Shown: one piece after another, positions 17,038 through 26,120 of the stretch | Layout of the letters: each line of letters opens with the position of its first letter | Position numbering within the stretch: the first letter of the stretch is position 1 | Origin: Psychroflexus salis | GTDB taxonomy: Bacteria > Bacteroidota > Bacteroidia > Flavobacteriales > Flavobacteriaceae | NCBI RefSeq assembly: GCF_014640175.1 | Contig: NZ_BMGL01000002.1 | Location: forward strand, 124,001 to 188,000 | Direction: 5' to 3' | DNA length: 64,000 nucleotides | Made by a program: the position numbers and the translations under genes | Notes under the pieces: generated by a model | The model's input: the letters and a program-made list of their open reading frames with translations, nothing else | Told to the model about the DNA's origin: nothing | Databases searched by the model: none

Positions 17038-17847
17038 ATGAAAAAGAACGAAAACAAACATAAAAAAACCAATAAAAGTGGTTTTACAAGAAAAGAAGTT
17101 GCACAGTCTAAAGTAGATCAGCAGCTCAAAAACCCTGAAGCAGGAATGCGTCTAAATAAATACATTTCTAATTCTGGAATTTGCTCACGCCGAGACGCCG
17201 ATATTTACATAAAAGCTGGTAATGTTACGGTTAACGATAAAGTGGTTACCGAAATGGGCTACAAAGTACAACTAAAAGATGAAGTTAAATTTGATGGCCG
17301 CCGCATTAATCCAGAGCCAAAAGCTTATGTATTGTTGAATAAACCTAAAGGATTTTATGTAACGGGTAGCTACGAAAAATCCAACAAAACAGTAATGGAT
17401 TTAGTAGCTAACGCTTCTAAATCTCGAATTGCTCCGGTTGGAAAACTAGAAACTTCTGCCATGGGGCTTCTTCTTTTTACCAACGACGGTACTTTGTCTA
17501 AAAAACTGAGTAATGCTAAAAAGGGAGTTAAACAAATTTACCAAATTGAATTAAACCGTCCATTCCGAAAAGAAGATTTAGAAAAAATGGCTGAAGGTCC
17601 ATTTATTGAAGGTAAAAAAGTAATTATTGAAGAAATTAGCTATGTAGATAACAAACCACCTCATGTTGTTGGTATAGAGTTACGCAGTCAACGCTCGCAT
17701 ATTGTGCAGCGAATTTTTAAGAAATTCGACTACGAAATTATTAAATTAGACCGCGTGGTTTTTGCTAATTTAGATAAAATGAACTTACCGCGTGGCCATT
17801 ATCGCCATTTAACCAAGCAGGAAGTAATTAACTTGGGAATGTTTTAA
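17038..17847 (+). CDS. RsuA/RluB-like pseudouridine synthase family protein with altered catalytic position
   Basis: A 269-residue protein. After a basic, Lys-rich N-terminus of about 35 residues comes an S4 RNA-binding domain (RLNKYISNSGICSRRDADIY), then the synthase domain starting LLNKPKG. The family's catalytic motif, normally G-R-L-D, here reads PVGKLETSAMGLLLFTNDG, so the universally used Asp appears as Glu138. The rest of the fold, including QIYQIEL and IVQRIFKKF, looks intact. Either the Glu supports an unusual active site or the protein is an RNA-binding paralogue without synthase activity. It is spaced 10 nt from the preceding gene and 14 nt from the next. Confidence 0.85.
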   Translation: MKKNENKHKKTNKSGFTRKEVAQSKVDQQLKNPEAGMRLNKYISNSGICSRRDADIYIKAGNVTVNDKVVTEMGYKVQLKDEVKFDGRRINPEPKAYVLLNKPKGFYVTGSYEKSNKTVMDLVANASKSRIAPVGKLETSAMGLLLFTNDGTLSKKLSNAKKGVKQIYQIELNRPFRKEDLEKMAEGPFIEGKKVIIEEISYVDNKPPHVVGIELRSQRSHIVQRIFKKFDYEIIKLDRVVFANLDKMNLPRGHYRHLTKQEVINLGMF

Positions 17848-17861
17848 TTAAAACTTCAAAC

Positions 17862-19838
17862 ATGAATATGAATCGTATTAAAAATAGAAATTTATTTTCT
17901 AAACTTGTTTTAGCTAGCTTTAGCGTTATCTTGTTTTACACAACAAATGCGCAAGAAGTTACCAAAGCTAAAACAATAAACGATAGTATAAATGGAGAAG
18001 TGCATTACCAATATTATTTAGCAAACCAAGATACCATTTACAACGGAAAATTTGAGTTTAATTCCACAAAAAAAATTCAAGATACTAAGCAAATAGTATC
18101 TTATAATTACGAAGGAAACTACTCCGATAATCAACTATCAGGCAATTGGGTGTTTAGCCATAAAAAATTAGCTCCTTTGTCTTCCTTTAAAGAAAAAGAC
18201 TATAAAGTAATTTTTTCAACTTCGGGAGAAGAGTTTAAAATTAAAGCGAATTTTAAAGATGGACTAGCTGATGGAAACTGGCAAGTAATTCGTCAAACAT
18301 TTGAAGCTTCAAAACCTACCGATACAATTTTTACTATCAATGCTAATTTTCAAAATGCAAAAATGATAGGTGCTTTGCAGGCAAAATTAAATGCGACTAC
18401 AATTCAAGGCTATTTTACAGAAGAAGGCGTACTCGATGGCGATTGGAAGATTAATCACCGAATTAATAATGAAGATTTTGTAGAGGTAAGAAATTATGCC
18501 AATGGGGTTTTTAAAGCGCATTATTTTTTAAAAGATCAGCAAAAATATACAATTCAACATAAAGGTTTAGACCACGTTGTAGATGAAGAAGAAACATGGG
18601 AATATATAGATATGAATAATGATTATTTTCAAATTTTGGAATTAACCAACATCGGATTTGAAAATAACACCACCCCATTTAAAGAAGTTAAATCGGTTAC
18701 TAACAAAACCAATCGGTTTTTAAAAAACACCCTACTTTCATTTAGCTATTTTAAAGATTATAAAGTTTGGAACAGTCTTCAAAATAAAGAAGCAATTGAG
18801 TTTGGGCAGTTTAAGGTTCGCAAATACCCATACACTAATACCGAAAAAAAGCAACTAAAAGGCATAGTAAAAAAAGCAGCTGAAGTAGAACAAATCTTAA
18901 ATAACTTTTTTTCCAATTCAAAAATAGAAATAGGAAAATTAACGTATCAGTCTTTAAACGCATACGAGAATGTGCTTTATCAGTACCAAGAAATTCTTCC
19001 ACAATTAAAAAATCTAATTCACATTATTCAAAAACCTGCTTTCGAATATGTAGACAGAAAACTTTTGTTTTCTGAATATAAATTGAAATTCAGTTTTAAT
19101 TCAACAATAGAGTACACATTTCAAAAAGAACAGATTTTAACAGAACATGATTTTCCGAGCTTACCTGATTCCGAACATTTAAGTATAGCTAACTTTTATG
19201 TATTAATCAACCAAATGCATCAGGATGTTTCTGAAATTGATGCCGATGTACAACGCATTCTAAAAGATTTATCTAAACAGGAAGAATTAAATGAAGATGA
19301 AGAACGATTAGTAGCTAAAAAAGAGAAAATCAACAAACTATTTTCGAATGCAAAAAAAGATGAAAACTTCAACGAATACCACGAAGCAATTGCCCAAAAT
19401 GTAATTGAATTTGCCAACCAAAGCTTCGAAAATTATGTAAAATTACCTGTAAGTAAGAAAAAAGATGAAATTCAACCTACTTTAATTTGCTTCGAAAAGT
19501 TAATCAGTGCATATACAGAATTATCCGATATTCCAAGAAAATTAGATCGATTAGACGATGTATATACACGAACTTCTTTTAATCCTTACGTTATGGTCGA
19601 CATGTCAGAGCGTATTAAAGAACGGATTTATAAGGCATTCGAAAATTATTTATTTCCAGCTATTATGCGAGAAGTTCAACAAAACATTAATTGTAGTTCA
19701 TTTTCTGAATCTTTAAATGAATTAGAAAAAACATACAACCGAATGGTCGAACTAAGTGATGAAGATACTTCAGCAATAGAAAAAGAATTGCGAAGAGAAA
19801 AAGATGCCAATGCAATTAAAAAAATTCTTTTCAAGTAA
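17862..19838 (+). CDS. Secreted protein with MORN-like repeats and coiled coil, function unknown
   Basis: A 658-residue protein I do not recognise beyond its architecture. A signal peptide (residues ~1-30, ending TTNAQ) is followed by roughly 200 residues with repeated G-N-W/G-D-W patterns (for example QLSGNWVFSHK, LADGNWQVIRQ, VLDGDWKINH), which resemble degenerate MORN-type beta hairpins. The C-terminal 350 residues are largely helical and charged, with coiled-coil character (QEELNEDEERLVAKKEKINK). The stop lies immediately before the next gene's ATG. ATG at 17868 is an alternative start. Confidence 0.7.
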   Translation: MNMNRIKNRNLFSKLVLASFSVILFYTTNAQEVTKAKTINDSINGEVHYQYYLANQDTIYNGKFEFNSTKKIQDTKQIVSYNYEGNYSDNQLSGNWVFSHKKLAPLSSFKEKDYKVIFSTSGEEFKIKANFKDGLADGNWQVIRQTFEASKPTDTIFTINANFQNAKMIGALQAKLNATTIQGYFTEEGVLDGDWKINHRINNEDFVEVRNYANGVFKAHYFLKDQQKYTIQHKGLDHVVDEEETWEYIDMNNDYFQILELTNIGFENNTTPFKEVKSVTNKTNRFLKNTLLSFSYFKDYKVWNSLQNKEAIEFGQFKVRKYPYTNTEKKQLKGIVKKAAEVEQILNNFFSNSKIEIGKLTYQSLNAYENVLYQYQEILPQLKNLIHIIQKPAFEYVDRKLLFSEYKLKFSFNSTIEYTFQKEQILTEHDFPSLPDSEHLSIANFYVLINQMHQDVSEIDADVQRILKDLSKQEELNEDEERLVAKKEKINKLFSNAKKDENFNEYHEAIAQNVIEFANQSFENYVKLPVSKKKDEIQPTLICFEKLISAYTELSDIPRKLDRLDDVYTRTSFNPYVMVDMSERIKERIYKAFENYLFPAIMREVQQNINCSSFSESLNELEKTYNRMVELSDEDTSAIEKELRREKDANAIKKILFK

Positions 19839-20705
19839 ATGGGTTTATTAATGCTAACAAAATTTAACTTCCGTGTTTACGCTTTTTTAGTGCTATGCAT
19901 TTTTGCTTATGTAGAGTTAGCTTCCGCACAAGGAATTGGGCAGCTCGAATCTGGAATGCAAAAGTCCGATGCAGAAGCTTCGGTAGTGAGAGAAGCACAA
20001 ACTTTAGCTTGGTTGGGTGCTTACGGAACCTTTCGCTTAAGCGAAAAATGGTATTGGCATGGCGAATTGCATTACAGAAGAAACGAAACCAACAAATACC
20101 TTTTTCTTGGTGAAATGGCTCAGATATATAACCGACACGGAATTAAATATATTCCAACTAAAAATTTTAGTGCAACTGCTGGTGGAGTTTTGCGTTTAGA
20201 TTTTAATCCTAATGCAAATGAAGCTGATAAAGGCTTTATTGTAGAACCGCGAATTTGGCACGAATACATTTGGACCATGCCTTTTGAGCGCTTTAGAATT
20301 TACCACAGATTAAGATTTGAGCACCGATGGAAAAGAAAATTTACCAAAGGAAGTGAGTACCAATTTGGTAACCGTTGGCGATATAAATTTTTAATGAAAA
20401 TACCACTGAATAAACCTAAATTAGAGCCAGGTGCTTTTTATTTTAGCCCAGATGTTGAGTTGATTATGCAAACCGGAAGTACCATTACAGATAATCCAGT
20501 TGAAGATTTACGTATTTTTCCAACTTTTGCTTACATTGCCAATCCTAGAACAACGTATTCGGCTGGTTTAATGTACACTACAGGCCAGACATCCGATGCA
20601 GGTTTTATTTATAGGGAACGGTGGATTCTGAGATTTAATGTATATTTTAATCTCGATTTCAGAAAATTTGACGATAAAATACCAGAAACAAGTTTTTACG
20701 ATTAA
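19839..20705 (+). CDS. DUF2490 family outer-membrane protein
   Basis: A 288-residue predicted outer-membrane barrel. The signal peptide is AFLVLCIFAYVELASAQ. It then has strands with the DUF2490 pattern: LAWLGAYGTFRLSEKWYWHGELHYRRN, EPRIWHEYIW, and YHRLRFEHRW. The C-terminus ends on an aromatic-rich strand (FNLDFRKFDDKIPETSFYD). It follows the upstream gene without any gap, so the two are probably co-translated. A second in-frame ATG at 19851 is possible. Role unknown. Confidence 0.75.
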   Translation: MGLLMLTKFNFRVYAFLVLCIFAYVELASAQGIGQLESGMQKSDAEASVVREAQTLAWLGAYGTFRLSEKWYWHGELHYRRNETNKYLFLGEMAQIYNRHGIKYIPTKNFSATAGGVLRLDFNPNANEADKGFIVEPRIWHEYIWTMPFERFRIYHRLRFEHRWKRKFTKGSEYQFGNRWRYKFLMKIPLNKPKLEPGAFYFSPDVELIMQTGSTITDNPVEDLRIFPTFAYIANPRTTYSAGLMYTTGQTSDAGFIYRERWILRFNVYFNLDFRKFDDKIPETSFYD

Positions 20706-20710
20706 TTATT

Positions 20711-21601
20711 ATGAGTACAAATTCAAAAAAAAATATATTTAAAATATTGTTTTTCATTGTGTTGATTGCTTTTATAGGTCTAAGCCTAGTATATATCTCT
20801 TCTCAGGATAAAAACACAAACCCTTCCAGCCAGTACAACGCATTGCAAAAAGAACTTGATAATGCTACATCTAAAAATCAAACTTTAATAGCTGTTTTAG
20901 AAGCTGATAACTTGCTTATAACTAGGTCTAATCCTAAGGAAGCGCTTCAAAAATACCAGTCTGTTATAGAAACAACCGAAGGCAACTTACGCAGCTTAAT
21001 TTTATCTAGAATTGATTATACAACACAAGTTATCGAATCGAATACAGACGATGAAATTTCAAGAATTAATCTGCGAACTCAATTGGCTAATTTACAAGAT
21101 GAAATCGATTCGCTCTCAAGTTACACTGATAGTTTAAGTAGAAATAGTATTGCAGAAAAAACAATTGTAAATAAAAAAATAGATAGTTTAAAACAAAAAA
21201 ATACAAAACTGACTAAAGAACTTAATCGAAAGGAAGCGAAACAAGTAATTAGTTTTACCAACGAAAACGGAAACCTAATTCATTATCTAGGTGAAGTAGA
21301 AAATGGAAAAGCCAATGGCGGGGGCATCGGCATTTGGAACACAGGCTCAATTTATAAAGGCGAATGGAAAAATAACCAAAGACACGGAAAAGGTGAATTT
21401 AAATGGGCTGATGGGCAAGTTTATAATGGTGAATTTAAAAACGATACACGTTCTGGTACAGGAACTTACTACTGGCCGAGTGGAGAAAAATATGAAGGTG
21501 AATTTGCCAATAACCGAATGAATGGCGAAGGAATCTTATTCGACCCCGACGGAAATAAAAAATACGAAGGGCAATGGAAAAATGATAAACCAAAGCAATA
21601 A
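20711..21601 (+). CDS. Membrane-anchored coiled-coil protein with C-terminal MORN repeats
   Basis: A 296-residue protein. One N-terminal membrane helix (IFKILFFIVLIAFIGLSLVYI) is followed by a long helical/coiled-coil stretch (residues ~35-180), then about five MORN repeats (for example IYKGEWKNNQRHGKGEFKW, VYNGEFKNDTRSGTGTYYW, KYEGEFANNRMNGEGILF). MORN repeats often mediate lipid or protein contacts. It closes the run of genes starting at 16410, with a 5-nt gap to the DUF2490 gene. Confidence 0.78.
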   Translation: MSTNSKKNIFKILFFIVLIAFIGLSLVYISSQDKNTNPSSQYNALQKELDNATSKNQTLIAVLEADNLLITRSNPKEALQKYQSVIETTEGNLRSLILSRIDYTTQVIESNTDDEISRINLRTQLANLQDEIDSLSSYTDSLSRNSIAEKTIVNKKIDSLKQKNTKLTKELNRKEAKQVISFTNENGNLIHYLGEVENGKANGGGIGIWNTGSIYKGEWKNNQRHGKGEFKWADGQVYNGEFKNDTRSGTGTYYWPSGEKYEGEFANNRMNGEGILFDPDGNKKYEGQWKNDKPKQ

Positions 21602-21641
21602 ATAATTTACATTTGTGCTTATCAATACTTTAATATTTTCG

Positions 21642-21674
21642 TTTGCATTGTTTCTAAGTGATTAATTAACTTTG
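21642..21674 (+). promoter_or_regulatory. Promoter of the polyamine operon
   Basis: TTTG at 21642-21645 and TAACTTTG at 21667-21674, 21 nt apart, fit the Bacteroidota -33/-7 promoter (TTTG, TAnnTTTG). The -7 box ends 19 nt before the ATG at 21694. This is the best promoter match I found in the window. Confidence 0.55.
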
Positions 21675-21693
21675 TGTATGGATACAATTTAAT

Positions 21694-23094
21694 ATGAACA
21701 CAAAATACATTGACTTAATCAGTCAAACTTACGATTTTCCGCAGGAGGAATTTCAATTACAAAACAACCAACTCAGCTTTCATGGTATAGATTTAATGAA
21801 GTTGGTGAAGCAATATGGAGCTCCATTGAAGTTTACCTATTTGCCAAAAATTTCAGATAACATTCAACGCGCTAAAAAGTGGTTTTCTGAAGCTATAGAA
21901 AAACACAATTACAAAGGAGATTATCATTACTGTTATTGTACCAAATCTTCGCATTTTAAGCATGTTTTAAATGAAGCTTTAAAAAACAATATTCATATTG
22001 AAACATCTTCTGCTTTCGATATAGATATCGTTAACCACTTAAAACAATCGGGTAAAATTTCCGACCAAAACTATATTATTTGCAATGGTTTTAAGCGGGA
22101 TCAATACGTGCAAAACATAGCTGAATTAATTAATAGTGGGCATAAAAAATGCGTTCCTATTATCGATAATTACGAAGAATTAAACTTGCTTACGAATGTT
22201 ACAAACAAAGATTTTCAAATTGGAATTCGAATAGCTTCAGAAGAAGAACCTAAATTTGAGTTTTATACATCTCGACTTGGTATTGGATATAAAAATATTA
22301 TTCCTTTTTTTGAAGACCAAATTAAAAATAATGAGCAAGTAGAATTGAAAATGCTTCATTTTTTTATTAACACAGGAATTAGAGATAATGCATATTACTG
22401 GAACGAATTGCAAAAATGCTTACGCGTTTATACACGCTTAAAAAAAGTTTGTCCAAGTTTAGATAGCCTTAACATAGGCGGTGGCTTTCCCATTAAAAAT
22501 TCACTTGCTTTTGAGTATGATTATGCATATATGATTGACGAAGTGATCAACCAAATAAAGCAAACCTGCGAAGAAGAAGATGTTCCAGTACCACATATTT
22601 TTACAGAATTTGGAAGTTTTACCGTAGGCGAAAGCGGTGGTGCTATTTATGAAGTTTTATACCAAAAACAACAAAATGACCGCGAAAAATGGAACATGAT
22701 TAACTCATCTTTTATTACCACTTTGCCAGACTCTTGGGCCATTAGCAAACGTTTTATTATGTTGGCTATTAATCGCTGGTCAGATCGTTACGAACGCGTT
22801 TTGTTAGGTGGATTAACCTGCGATAGCGACGATTATTACAATTCTGAACAACACATGAATGCTATTTATTTACCCAAGTATGAAAAAGAAAAGCCTTTAT
22901 ATATTGGTTTTTTTAATACAGGTGCGTATCAAGAAACTATTGGAGGTTATGGCGGTTTACAACATTGCTTAATACCAGCACCCAAGCATATTTTAATACA
23001 GAAAGATGAATATGGAAATATTTCGACCGAATTATTTAAAGAACAACAAACTAGTAAAGCATTTTTAAACATTTTAGGTTATCATGAAAGTTAA
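21694..23094 (+). CDS. speA: PLP-dependent (fold III) arginine decarboxylase
   Basis: A 466-residue alanine-racemase-fold decarboxylase. The PLP-binding Lys is probably in YCYCTKSSHFKHV near residue 90. The glycine-rich SLNIGGGFPI and EFGSFTVGESGG segments bind PLP phosphate, and CDSDDYY holds the conserved active-site Cys/Asp. It should convert arginine to agmatine, since the next gene is agmatinase and overlaps by 11 nt. It is much shorter than the enterobacterial SpeA (about 630 residues), as is usual for Bacteroidota. Confidence 0.85.
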   Translation: MNTKYIDLISQTYDFPQEEFQLQNNQLSFHGIDLMKLVKQYGAPLKFTYLPKISDNIQRAKKWFSEAIEKHNYKGDYHYCYCTKSSHFKHVLNEALKNNIHIETSSAFDIDIVNHLKQSGKISDQNYIICNGFKRDQYVQNIAELINSGHKKCVPIIDNYEELNLLTNVTNKDFQIGIRIASEEEPKFEFYTSRLGIGYKNIIPFFEDQIKNNEQVELKMLHFFINTGIRDNAYYWNELQKCLRVYTRLKKVCPSLDSLNIGGGFPIKNSLAFEYDYAYMIDEVINQIKQTCEEEDVPVPHIFTEFGSFTVGESGGAIYEVLYQKQQNDREKWNMINSSFITTLPDSWAISKRFIMLAINRWSDRYERVLLGGLTCDSDDYYNSEQHMNAIYLPKYEKEKPLYIGFFNTGAYQETIGGYGGLQHCLIPAPKHILIQKDEYGNISTELFKEQQTSKAFLNILGYHES

Positions 23095-23959
23095 AACCAA
23101 TTACGCCGGCATACCCGATAAATATGGCCGTCTAGATGAAGCAAAAGTTGTGCTTATTCCTGTTCCGTACGATGGAACAAGTTCTTGGCAAAAAGGAGCA
23201 GACAAAGGTCCAGATGCTTTTTTGCACGCATCAGAAAATATGGAGTTGTACGATATTGAAACTAAATCTGAAGTTTACAAGAAAGGAGTATATTTAGCTC
23301 CTGCTGTTTCTGAAAATTCTTCTCCAGAGAAAATGGTTGAAGCAGTTCACAAAACCATTAAATCGTACTTGCAACAAGATAAGTTTGTTACCTTATTTGG
23401 TGGCGAACATTCCATATCAATTGGAAGCATTCGTGCGTTTAATGAACATTTTGAAGACTTAACTGTTGTACAAATCGATGCACATGCCGATTTGAGACCA
23501 AGTTACGATGGCTCTACTTGTAATCATGCCTGTGCTTTGCATGAAGCCAGTAAAAACACCAATTTAATTCAAGTAGGAATTCGTTCGATGGACAGTAGTG
23601 AAGTAGAACACATGGACGAAGGTAGAACATATTTTGCCCACGATTTGTACGAGGATTGGATGGACGACGCCATTGGACAAATGACGCCCAATGTGTTTAT
23701 AACTATTGATTTAGATGCGTTTGATCCTTCCATTTTGCCATCTACAGGAACCCCTGAACCAGGTGGATTGTTTTGGTATGAAACCTTAGATTTCTTAAAA
23801 CTCATCTTTAAGAAGAAAAATGTTGTAGGATTTGATATTGTTGAGCTCTGCCCCAATGAGAATGAGAAATCTTCCGACTTTTTAGCTGCGAAATTATATT
23901 ATAAGATGCTTAGTTATAAATTTTATACCCACCGGATCTTAATAGATGAAGAAGATTAA
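23084..23959 (+). CDS. speB: Agmatinase
   Basis: A 291-residue ureohydrolase that cleaves agmatine to putrescine and urea with two Mn ions. All metal motifs are visible: GGEHSI, QIDAHADLR, and TIDLDAFDPSILPSTGTPEP. It overlaps the arginine decarboxylase gene by 11 nt, which supports agmatine as substrate over arginine or guanidinobutyrate. Length is normal. Confidence 0.92.
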   Translation: MKVKTNYAGIPDKYGRLDEAKVVLIPVPYDGTSSWQKGADKGPDAFLHASENMELYDIETKSEVYKKGVYLAPAVSENSSPEKMVEAVHKTIKSYLQQDKFVTLFGGEHSISIGSIRAFNEHFEDLTVVQIDAHADLRPSYDGSTCNHACALHEASKNTNLIQVGIRSMDSSEVEHMDEGRTYFAHDLYEDWMDDAIGQMTPNVFITIDLDAFDPSILPSTGTPEPGGLFWYETLDFLKLIFKKKNVVGFDIVELCPNENEKSSDFLAAKLYYKMLSYKFYTHRILIDEED

Positions 23960-23982
23960 AAGCTTAATTATTATGTCTATAA

Positions 23983-23999
23983 TTTGCGTTTTTGCGTGA
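23983..23999. repeat. Fragment of a dispersed TTTGCG repeat
   Basis: TTTGCGTTTTTGCGTGA resembles the longer copy at 25168-25195. It lies in the 68-nt gap between agmatinase and the DHS-like gene. Confidence 0.4.
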
Positions 24000-24027
24000 T
24001 TTTTTAAATTTCATATAATAAACAACC

Positions 24028-25008
24028 ATGAGTAAACCCATTACCAACTTCATAGAAAAATATTTTTTACACTTTAATGCTGCTAGTCTAGTCGATGCGG
24101 CTAAAGGCTACGAAGCACAACTCAATCAAGGCAATAAAATGCTGGTTTCTTTAGCTGGGGCAATGAGTACGGCTGAACTTGGTAAGATTTTTGCAGAAAT
24201 GATACGCCAAGATAAAGTGCACATTGTTTCTTGTACAGGTGCTAATTTAGAAGAAGATGTAATGAATCTTGTGGCGCATTCGCATTATAAGCGTGTTCCT
24301 GAATATCGCGATTTAACCCCACAAGACGAATGGAATCTGTTAGAAAAAGGGCTCAATAGAGTTACCGATACATGTATCCCAGAAGAAGAAGCCTTTAGAC
24401 GAATTCAACAGCATATTGTAAAAATCTGGAAGGATGCCGAAGCTAAAGGCGAGCGTTATTTTCCACACGAATACTTGTATAAATTGTTATTGTCTGGTGT
24501 TTTAGAAGAACATTACGAAATTGATTTGAAGGATTCTTGGATGTACGCAGCTGCAGAAAAAAACTTACCTATTGTTGTGCCTGGTTGGGAAGATTCTACT
24601 TTAGGAAATATTTTTGCTAGTTATGTTCTAAAAGGCGAGTTGAAAGCATCAACTATGAAATCGGGGATTGAATATATGACTTTTTTAGCCGATTGGTATA
24701 CGGAAAACACCCATCCCAAAGTCATGGGAGGAATTGGTTTTTTTCAAATTGGTGGAGGCATTGCAGGCGATTTTCCTATTTGCGTAGTGCCGATGTTGTA
24801 TCAAGATATGGAACGTACAGATACACCATTTTGGAGTTACTTCTGTCAAATTTCCGATTCAACTACCAGTTATGGTTCGTACTCTGGAGCCGTTCCCAAC
24901 GAAAAAATTACTTGGGGAAAACTAGATATTAGCACACCAAAATTTATAATTGAAAGCGATGCAACCATTGTTGCTCCTTTAGTTTTTGCTTACTTGTTGG
25001 AAATGTAG
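24028..25008 (+). CDS. Deoxyhypusine synthase-like polyamine enzyme
   Basis: A 326-residue member of the deoxyhypusine synthase (DHS) family. Family landmarks include CTGANLEEDVM, PGWEDSTLGN, GGGIAGDFPI and the catalytic-Lys motif SYSGAVPNEKITWGK, where the last Lys matches the enzyme-imine Lys of eukaryotic DHS. Bacteria lack eIF5A, so a protein-modifying role is unlikely. The gene directly follows arginine decarboxylase and agmatinase, which suggests the aminobutyl group is passed to a small acceptor, for example to make homospermidine. Acceptor identity is inferred. Confidence 0.85.
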   Translation: MSKPITNFIEKYFLHFNAASLVDAAKGYEAQLNQGNKMLVSLAGAMSTAELGKIFAEMIRQDKVHIVSCTGANLEEDVMNLVAHSHYKRVPEYRDLTPQDEWNLLEKGLNRVTDTCIPEEEAFRRIQQHIVKIWKDAEAKGERYFPHEYLYKLLLSGVLEEHYEIDLKDSWMYAAAEKNLPIVVPGWEDSTLGNIFASYVLKGELKASTMKSGIEYMTFLADWYTENTHPKVMGGIGFFQIGGGIAGDFPICVVPMLYQDMERTDTPFWSYFCQISDSTTSYGSYSGAVPNEKITWGKLDISTPKFIIESDATIVAPLVFAYLLEM

Positions 25009-25396
25009 TTGTATTTGAAGAAAAACAGAAGACTCATTTTAATCGACTTTTATAATGCTGTATCTAAACGAAGTTTTTATAAAATAATTACTTAGTTGTT
25101 TTATAACTGCTTTTAATTTATTGATAATTATCAATTCATACATATGTTACACAATAAAGTTGTAAAGCTTTGCGATCATTGCGTTTCTGCGGTGAGAATT
25201 AATAATTACAAAGACGCTAAGTTCGCAGAGAAAGTGAATTAGTTCTACTATTAAGCAAGTGCCTAGGTCAATAAAACAATTTCTAAAATTCTTTTATTTT
25301 CTTTACACAAACATTTATAAAGTTGGTTTTAACCCAAATATTTTTTGAAGTTAGGATATACTTATATTTGGATAAAATCAATTGAAAAAAGAAACG
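25009..25396. other. Intergenic stretch with dispersed repeat and palindrome
   Basis: No gene is seen in these 388 nt. It contains an inverted pair of a dispersed repeat (25168-25236) and a perfect 14-nt palindrome, TTGATAATTATCAA, at 25121-25134. The palindrome loosely recalls Fur-type sites but is over 260 nt from the next start codon. Confidence 0.5.
25168..25236. repeat. Inverted pair of the TTTGCG dispersed repeat
   Basis: The left arm (25168-25195) reads TTGCGATCATTGCGTTTCTG and the right arm (25208-25236) reads ACAAAGACGCTAAGTTCGCA. They are recognisable inverse copies of a TTTGCGTCTTTGCGG-like word, with many mismatches. Fragments also occur at 23983-23999 and 31771-31804. Confidence 0.5.
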
Positions 25397-25915
25397 ATGA
25401 CATTAAAAACTGACCGTATTCAATTAAGAAAAATTACCCAATCCGACCTTGAAAATATCTACATCGGACTTTCCAATCCTGATGTGATTAAATATTACGG
25501 GATAAGTTTTAGCAATTTAGAATCGACTAAAGAACAAATGACTTGGTTTACTGAACTCGAAAAAACCAAGACCGGAATTTGGTGGGCAATTTGCTCACAC
25601 GACAACCGAATTTTTTACGGTGCAGGCGGATTAAACAATAAATCAGAAGAGCATAAAAAAGCAGAAATAGGGCTTTGGTTACTTCCTGAATTTTGGGGTA
25701 AAGGTATTATGGCTGAATCAATGCCTTTGATTTGCAATTATGGTTTTAATCAACTCGGATTACACCGAATTGAAGGATTAGTAGAATCTAATAATCAGAA
25801 TTGTAAAAAAGCAATTGCTAAACTTGATTTCCATTTTGAAGGAACAATGAGAGACTGCGAAATAAAAAATGGAAAATTTATTAGTCTTGATATTTATGCA
25901 AAACTAAAAACATAA
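25397..25915 (+). CDS. RimJ/RimL-type GNAT N-acetyltransferase
   Basis: About 172 residues. It begins TLKTDRIQLRKITQSDLENIY, the standard entry of RimJ/RimL-like GNAT enzymes. The acetyl-CoA region reads IGLWLLPEFWGKGIMAESM and the closing segment is LGLHRIEGLVESNNQNCKKAI. ATG at 25397 is preferred over a TTG at 25382. The acceptor (a ribosomal N-terminus or small amine) cannot be inferred. The gene stands alone. Confidence 0.88.
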   Translation: MTLKTDRIQLRKITQSDLENIYIGLSNPDVIKYYGISFSNLESTKEQMTWFTELEKTKTGIWWAICSHDNRIFYGAGGLNNKSEEHKKAEIGLWLLPEFWGKGIMAESMPLICNYGFNQLGLHRIEGLVESNNQNCKKAIAKLDFHFEGTMRDCEIKNGKFISLDIYAKLKT

Positions 25916-26031
25916 CTCAATAAAGCCCGATGCCAATAGCGAATTAAAAAAAGGCTTAATCCTTTACTTTTTTAAATTATTGAAATACTTTATAAATATT
26001 AGTTTTTTAATTCACGTCAATGTTTATAATC

Positions 26032-26052
26032 AAGCACTTAGTTTTGGTGCTT
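26032..26052. terminator. Weak hairpin between converging genes
   Basis: AAGCAC and GTGCTT form a short 6-bp stem followed by CATTTTTATTT, in the gap between the acetyltransferase (+) and the lipoprotein (-). A marginal terminator. Confidence 0.3.
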
Positions 26053-26120
26053 CATTTTTATTTCTAAAATAGGAGTGGTCTAATTAGTTTCAAAGAATAA
26101 GGATATTTCTAAACCTTTTA

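Noticed and set aside
25121-25134. Perfect palindrome TTGATAATTATCAA as a Fur-type operator
   Set aside because: It is over 260 nt from the nearest start codon, downstream of a metabolic operon, and palindromes of this kind arise readily in AT-rich DNA.
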